Assembly (NCBI GenBank): GCA_030549775.1
Contig: CM060171.1
Location: 63,832,360 to 63,896,359, forward strand
Source of the DNA: Tamarix chinensis
Taxonomy: Eukaryota; Streptophyta; Magnoliopsida; Caryophyllales; Tamaricaceae
Reading direction: 5' to 3'
DNA length: 64,000 bases
The notes beneath the pieces were generated by a model, which saw only the letters and a program-made list of their open reading frames with translations, was not told the DNA's origin and did no database searches. This document shows positions 59,341 through 64,000 of the stretch, piece after piece; position 1 is the first letter of the stretch; each line of letters begins with the position of its first letter. Both the position numbers and the translations under genes were made by a program.

Positions 59341-61337
59341 CGACCCTGTTGTGCTAACAAGAAAAGGCACGTGTTGTAGTCCTAGATATGCCCGAGCAAC
59401 AACACAATGAAGCAATAAGTGCGTCATCACTTCAAAATAACTTTAGCAGTGCAAAAATCAATGCTACGGCTTGCCTGGCTTCACAAAGCAAGAAATGGAA
59501 TCTGTTTGATTTTAGGACGAATATACAAGTTGAGCGAGCGACCCATAATGAGTGTGTGTGTGTGTGTGTGTTTATGTAGTTTCATTATTATGTTCTAACT
59601 TGTGGGCTAATTGCAGACCGTATTCAGAAAACCTTGAATGGATACACACACACATACACATACATACCACCTTTGCATCTATCACGACACAAAATGAACT
59701 ACTACTTAGAGGCCGAGATCTAAAATGATACATTAATTGTGTTGTGCATCGACAAACTTCACTCATCCAACCTCCTGTTCCGTTCAGCAAATTTATCGGC
59801 GCTCAAAAATTTCGGGGGGGGGGGATGAATGAATGTTGGGGATGGAAAAAATAGGATCTGACCTTGAACTACTTAGTTGACTATGGTAGCAAGGGTACTT
59901 GACATGTCAGATTGCGAAGTAGCCTCGTCCAGACCGTACCCCTTCAATGTCTTTATGGTTCATCTCCTTTTGTTTCGACATGACGTGGGCTTAGAAGATA
60001 AAGGTATTTGTGGAATCTTGGAGCAACGGTGGTCCGATAGGTGAAAGTTTAATTACTAGGAGAGCATGTTATACTAAAGCAAGAAGCTCTATATTTAATT
60101 AACAAGAAGCTTGAAGGTTTGGAAGTCTGAGGTATTCTCGGTAGTACTACAAGGCGGTCGTGGGAGATCCTCCACAAGCTATATAATAGCTAGGGGTCAT
60201 GGATCAATATGAGGAGGTGCTATGCCACCTTATTGGAGTATGAAAAGGTGATTAAGGGTAAATTAAAAGGCCATAGTATGATAGATGTCCATGACAAGGG
60301 ATTTTGTGGATATGTATGGCATTTAAAGATTGATGGACAAATAATACACTTAATTCTTGTTTCAAACAAGGATTATCCGGTGGAAATCAATGATTTTTTT
60401 TTCACATTAGTATCATCAATACCATGTGCAAATTCATTACGGGTGTCTTATCCATGAGGCTACGAGGGTCTTATTGAGAAGTATACGCAAATAAAAAAAG
60501 ATCAAACAAATAGAAAAATAACCGATAGTTGTCAAATTTGAATGTTGTGCCATGATAAGACTTATTGCCCTGAAGTGAAAAATGGTCAGGCTTTGGTGAA
60601 ATTCCCTCCTTATTTAATTCATCCCCAAGATTAACACAATGCCTCCAATCTCGTGCACTCGTGATAAGAAGAAGAGAGGAATGCTTGGGAATTAAAACAG
60701 ACACAAGTGCTTGGTCTTCTATATGAAAAATAAAATAGATGAAGACTCGATTAAAATAGAAAAAATTGTGGAAGAGTGGAACGTCTTCCACTCTTCATAC
60801 AAAGGAAGAAGTGTTCAAACGACACAAAAATCACAACCAAAGAATACCAAGTAAAAAAGCTATTTAAGATTTTAGCAAAAAAGAAAGTCAGGTCCATTTG
60901 GATTTATGACCCACACCCAGCCCAGCTCAAATTAGACAGGAGGGCTACGACGCATGCCATGTGTGTGGTATATAGTCTAGCCTAATAGCCATATAAAATA
61001 ACCCAAGATTTTAACTCAAACATATAAATGAGTAAAGGGATATAAAATGGGTTAAAATCAATGTGGGACACAAAAGCTCAATAAACAATAGCTACAACAA
61101 AGAATTTATTATTCTGTCATTGTCCAACAATCTCCCACAAATGTCAAACAGTAAGTAAATCACAATAGATGTGGGTAAAGAAGGAGTAACACTTAAGCAC
61201 CAATGCTAAAAGGATTGAATTGATACGTAGTTAAGTGAGGTAGCAATCGAATCTAGGGAGTCATTCGTGCAAGTATGTAACATACTTGTAGGAATAAGAT
61301 CAATTCATTTAAGAAGTCAAGATACTTAAAATTTTCA
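59341..61337. other. intergenic, nothing recognised
   Basis: Gene-like composition to about 59600 with (GT)n at 59551-59572, an (AC)-rich stretch at 59640-59665 and a run of 11 G at about 59813-59823. Then AT-rich. Short ORFs (60209-60457 plus, 82 codons; 60791-60471 minus, 106 codons) show no domain. Confidence 0.4.
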
Positions 61338-61930
61338 CATGTTACAAGCTATTACAAAGGAAGCTATTGTGCATGAAATTCAAAGTCAAGGAGAGATAGT
61401 CAACATTTCAAGTCAAGATAATTGTTTAGATTATGATTCTTCTTAATTGTTTTCATGTATTATTTTGCTTATTTTGTTTGTAATAGTTTCATTGAGCCAT
61501 ATATTATATAGGATATAAATATATTGTAATACTAGTTATGTGCTAGTAAGTCATTTGTGTGTCATGTGGCTAAATTAGTATGTTAGTTACAATGTCCAAA
61601 CTCCTATATAAATCATGGGTGTCGACACCTTGTAGCATATTGATGGATGATTGATATTGAAATATAATACAAGTAATTCACTTGGTTAATTCTTTCTTTG
61701 TAATTGAACATTCTTTCTAAGACTACTTGGAGTAATATTAGATAAGAAACATTTAAATTTGAGTTTTTTGAGTTCTTGCTTGAATCTTCTGACTTCTTCT
61801 TCATAATAAACAACCAAACAACCCTATTCAATCTATTCACAGTAATCTTTATCCTCCATTGAAGATTTGTGTCATCCTCCATCCCTTATATTTATTTCCT
61901 TACTCTTAACTTCTCACTCAAAACTCATAT
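61338..61930 (+). mobile_element. LTR-like segment with TATA box
   Basis: It begins TGTTACAAGCTATTACAAAG, has CTATATAAATC at about 61600 and ends near CTCAAAACTCATATCA, an overall plan like a copia solo LTR. No flanking target duplication was found and no internal region follows, so this is tentative. Confidence 0.3.
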
Positions 61931-62577
61931 CAACGCTCTGTGAATAAACATGCCCCCCTTTTTTTATTCTACAATTACAATCATCCATTAAACTTCTCCA
62001 ACATCTACATGAATCAACATAATATTATACTACACACCAAATACACATTCAAAGCTTATGAAGATTACATGTAGTAAACTTCACTAAATAACTCTTATAT
62101 TAACTTACACAAAATTAATAAATAGGATTTATTAATTTATCACTTACACCGAATTAATAAAATAAGAGGGATTAAGTTCACATAGAAAACAATTACTTTA
62201 TTAATCTCAAACTCACGTAGATATCCTATGAGTACACATGGACGTGCTTTATATATGGCATATTACACCTTCTAAAAATGAGATAAACTAAACTTAAATA
62301 AGATAAACTCCTAAAAGATACTCCTTCCATATCAAAAGGAAATTCATTTTATTAAATTGAACACTTTTTAAGAAAGTAATAAAATTAGTTTTAAAATGAC
62401 ACTTACATCCTTCATTGAAAAATAATAAAGCATTTAATACAAATATAATTAAAAAAAGTTATGATAAAAATGGAAAGTAGGTTTTAAGTTTTCTAAAATG
62501 AATATTTTTTTATATAAAAATTTAATGATAAAATGACTTCCTTTTTTATACAGATGAAGTATAACATAAAACTCCAC

Positions 62578-63063
62578 CTAATAAGATAAAAACATGCATA
62601 CTAACATATAGAAATACCTAATCTTAATTATTAAACAACTAACTAATAAATAAATTAAAAGTGAAACCAACATGGAATTAAAGATCAACACGCTATATCT
62701 TATCCATTTCGCACATAAAATTTTAGCTTGACTATCATATGATAAAACAAACATAACTTTGTCTAAAAATCTCAAAAATAAAACCTTAAAAATGTGTTGG
62801 ATTTCTAATTTAATAATATTTACAATGATATTGATATTGAAGGGTAAATATGTTTTCCCATAAATCAAATATCCCCTTTTTCCAACATATTGAATTGTTA
62901 CATATTTGTCACTTGATCGAAGAGAGAAACTAGAATTCTTTAAGGAGCACTTGAAGAAAGTATTACAATCTTGTGTAACATCTATAAAAGAAATAAAAAT
63001 AAGAACCCTCCAAGAACCTTTGATTTTATTACCAAGAAAGTGAAAATTTCCATTCCTTAACAT
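62578..63063 (-). CDS. unassigned 161-codon ORF
   Basis: The longest uninterrupted ORF of the right third of the window, in AT-rich DNA where stops are frequent. The protein starts MLRNGNFHFLGNKIKGSWRV and contains CNTFFKCSLKNSSFSLRSSD and KYVTIQYVGKRGYLIYGK. The C-terminal third is strongly hydrophobic (VLIFNSMLVSLLIYLLVSCL), enough for one membrane segment. I do not recognise a family. No TATA box or neighbouring exon was convincing. It could be a real exon, a gene fragment or chance. Confidence 0.3.
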   Translation of the reverse strand: MLRNGNFHFLGNKIKGSWRVLIFISFIDVTQDCNTFFKCSLKNSSFSLRSSDKYVTIQYVGKRGYLIYGKTYLPFNINIIVNIIKLEIQHIFKVLFLRFLDKVMFVLSYDSQAKILCAKWIRYSVLIFNSMLVSLLIYLLVSCLIIKIRYFYMLVCMFLSY

Positions 63064-63082
63064 GCTCCTGTCTCACGGTGGA

Positions 63083-63316
63083 TAGAGTTGTAAATAATTC
63101 GAGCTAGCTCGTGAACTATTCGACTCAACTTGACTTATGTAGTTGAATGAGTCAAACGCAAAACTCACTTACATGCTCGTTTATTAAAAAAGTCGAGTTC
63201 AAAAAAGTTTTTCTTGACTCATTTATAGCTTAGACTTGTGAGTTTGGTTTGTTCATTTAGTTAAACGAGTCAAGCTTAAGAATGTTTGGCTCAACTTAGT
63301 TCATTTACATCACCAA
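63083..63316. mobile_element. hAT-type MITE with GAGCTAGCTCG-like core
   Basis: The left end is TAGAGTTGTAAATAATTCGA; the right end read in reverse is TGGTGATGTAAATGAAC. The flanks ACGGTGGA and ATGGTGGC agree at 6 of 8 positions, compatible with an 8-bp hAT duplication. The interior is made of GACTCA / GAGTCAA words, as in the common plant MITEs of this type. About 234 bases, non-coding. Confidence 0.5.
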
Positions 63317-64000
63317 TGGTGGCATTACATACTCAATCGAAGAACTTCTAAAAACTCCCATACAAAATAGCTGAGTATTTTATTGGAAGGTTTGTTGCGG
63401 CATAACATAGAATGAGATCTCAAAAAATATTTGTGCATTGTTGTTAAAATGATAAGTACAGGGACTTAGAAAATTTAAAGGCAGTGCAACATTTTGTTTT
63501 TGGAATTGTAGCAATATAGGATGGCTTTGAAAATCATGAAAATTATGGTAAATTGATGATTGGTTTTGTGAAGTTGGATAAGGAATTTGACGAGTAAACA
63601 ACTGATTTGGTGTAGATGGATAATGATTCTCTTGACTTTGAAAGTTTTTGTTTTTGTGGGAGAATACATGTAGCACCATTGATAAGGTAATTAAGCCCAA
63701 ATTAATATTTTTTTATTTAAAAATGGTGGTAAACAATGATAATCAAAATAGTAACAACAAAAACAACAATGATACTTAAAATAACAAGAAACTACAACAA
63801 TAATTTTCTTTTATAGTTTTTCTAATTAATAAAAACATGTAATGTTAATATTTAAACAACAATATTAATAAAAGAAGCAATATTAATAATTAAAGTATTT
63901 AACTAATAAATAATAGTAATAATATTATTAGCTTTAATGATTGATTAAGTTAATGTAGATTACATACTAAAATTTCAAGAGAGAGAATAAAGGAAAGTAG
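63317..64000. other. AT-rich DNA to the window end, no gene recognised
   Basis: Overlapping minus-strand ORFs at 63700-63380 (106 codons) and 63669-63475 are Ser/Asn/Gln/Phe-rich without domains. AAT-rich runs lie at 63.7-63.9 kb. Nothing assigned. Confidence 0.4.

Noticed and set aside
61930..61965. Primer-binding site after the LTR-like segment
   Set aside because: CATATCAACGCTCTG resembles but does not match the initiator-Met or other common tRNA 3' ends, so it was not called.

Overview
The window is plant nuclear DNA, most likely from a eudicot. It is AT-rich and crowded with nested transposable elements, with two ordinary genes readable between them. I cannot name the species. No rRNA, tRNA, organelle or bacterial-type genes were recognised.

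Layout. 1-1547 is the 5' part of a MULE (Mutator-like) transposase gene on the minus strand, cut by the window edge. 2.4-3.5 kb is a decaying ~346-bp tandem repeat carrying a near-palindromic TCGGCAATNATTGCCGA word. 6155-14658 is a complete CACTA (En/Spm) element with matching CACTACGACAA ends. It has a 4.5-kb solo LTR inside it (6514-10989, target duplication TGTAC), a broken TNPA-like gene and only the tail of the TNP2 transposase. 16259-17326 is an intact intronless nucleotide-sugar transporter of the UDP-arabinofuranose transporter type.

18.5-45.5 kb is a graveyard of nested elements. A Sirevirus-like copia element on the minus strand has its RNase H region split by a 3.16-kb solo LTR (23945-27101, target duplication TCCAT) and its integrase region split at 29200 by a related LTR. 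Further relatives of this LTR family lie at 32.4-34.5, 36.5-40.46 and 40.46-42.7 kb, with LINE fragments between and beside them. 46212-47913 is a non-autonomous hAT-like element with an 8-bp target duplication.

52067-53725 is a three-exon POP5 gene (protein subunit of RNase P/MRP), probably with a long leader intron upstream. Immediately 3' of it lies a decayed Ty3/gypsy element on the minus strand (54.6-59.3 kb), cut off in the C-terminal region of its polyprotein where an inverted piece of LTR-like sequence begins. The last 4.5 kb holds an LTR-like segment, one unassigned 161-codon ORF and a hAT-type MITE.

The two cellular genes have unrelated jobs: Golgi nucleotide-sugar supply and tRNA/rRNA processing. 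They are neighbours only by position. I found no convincing new multi-gene system. The most informative material is the insertion history, which the target duplications and interrupted frames date relative to each other, and a palindromic ACCAGTYGAYTGGT-like word that recurs in clusters in apparently different retroelement families.
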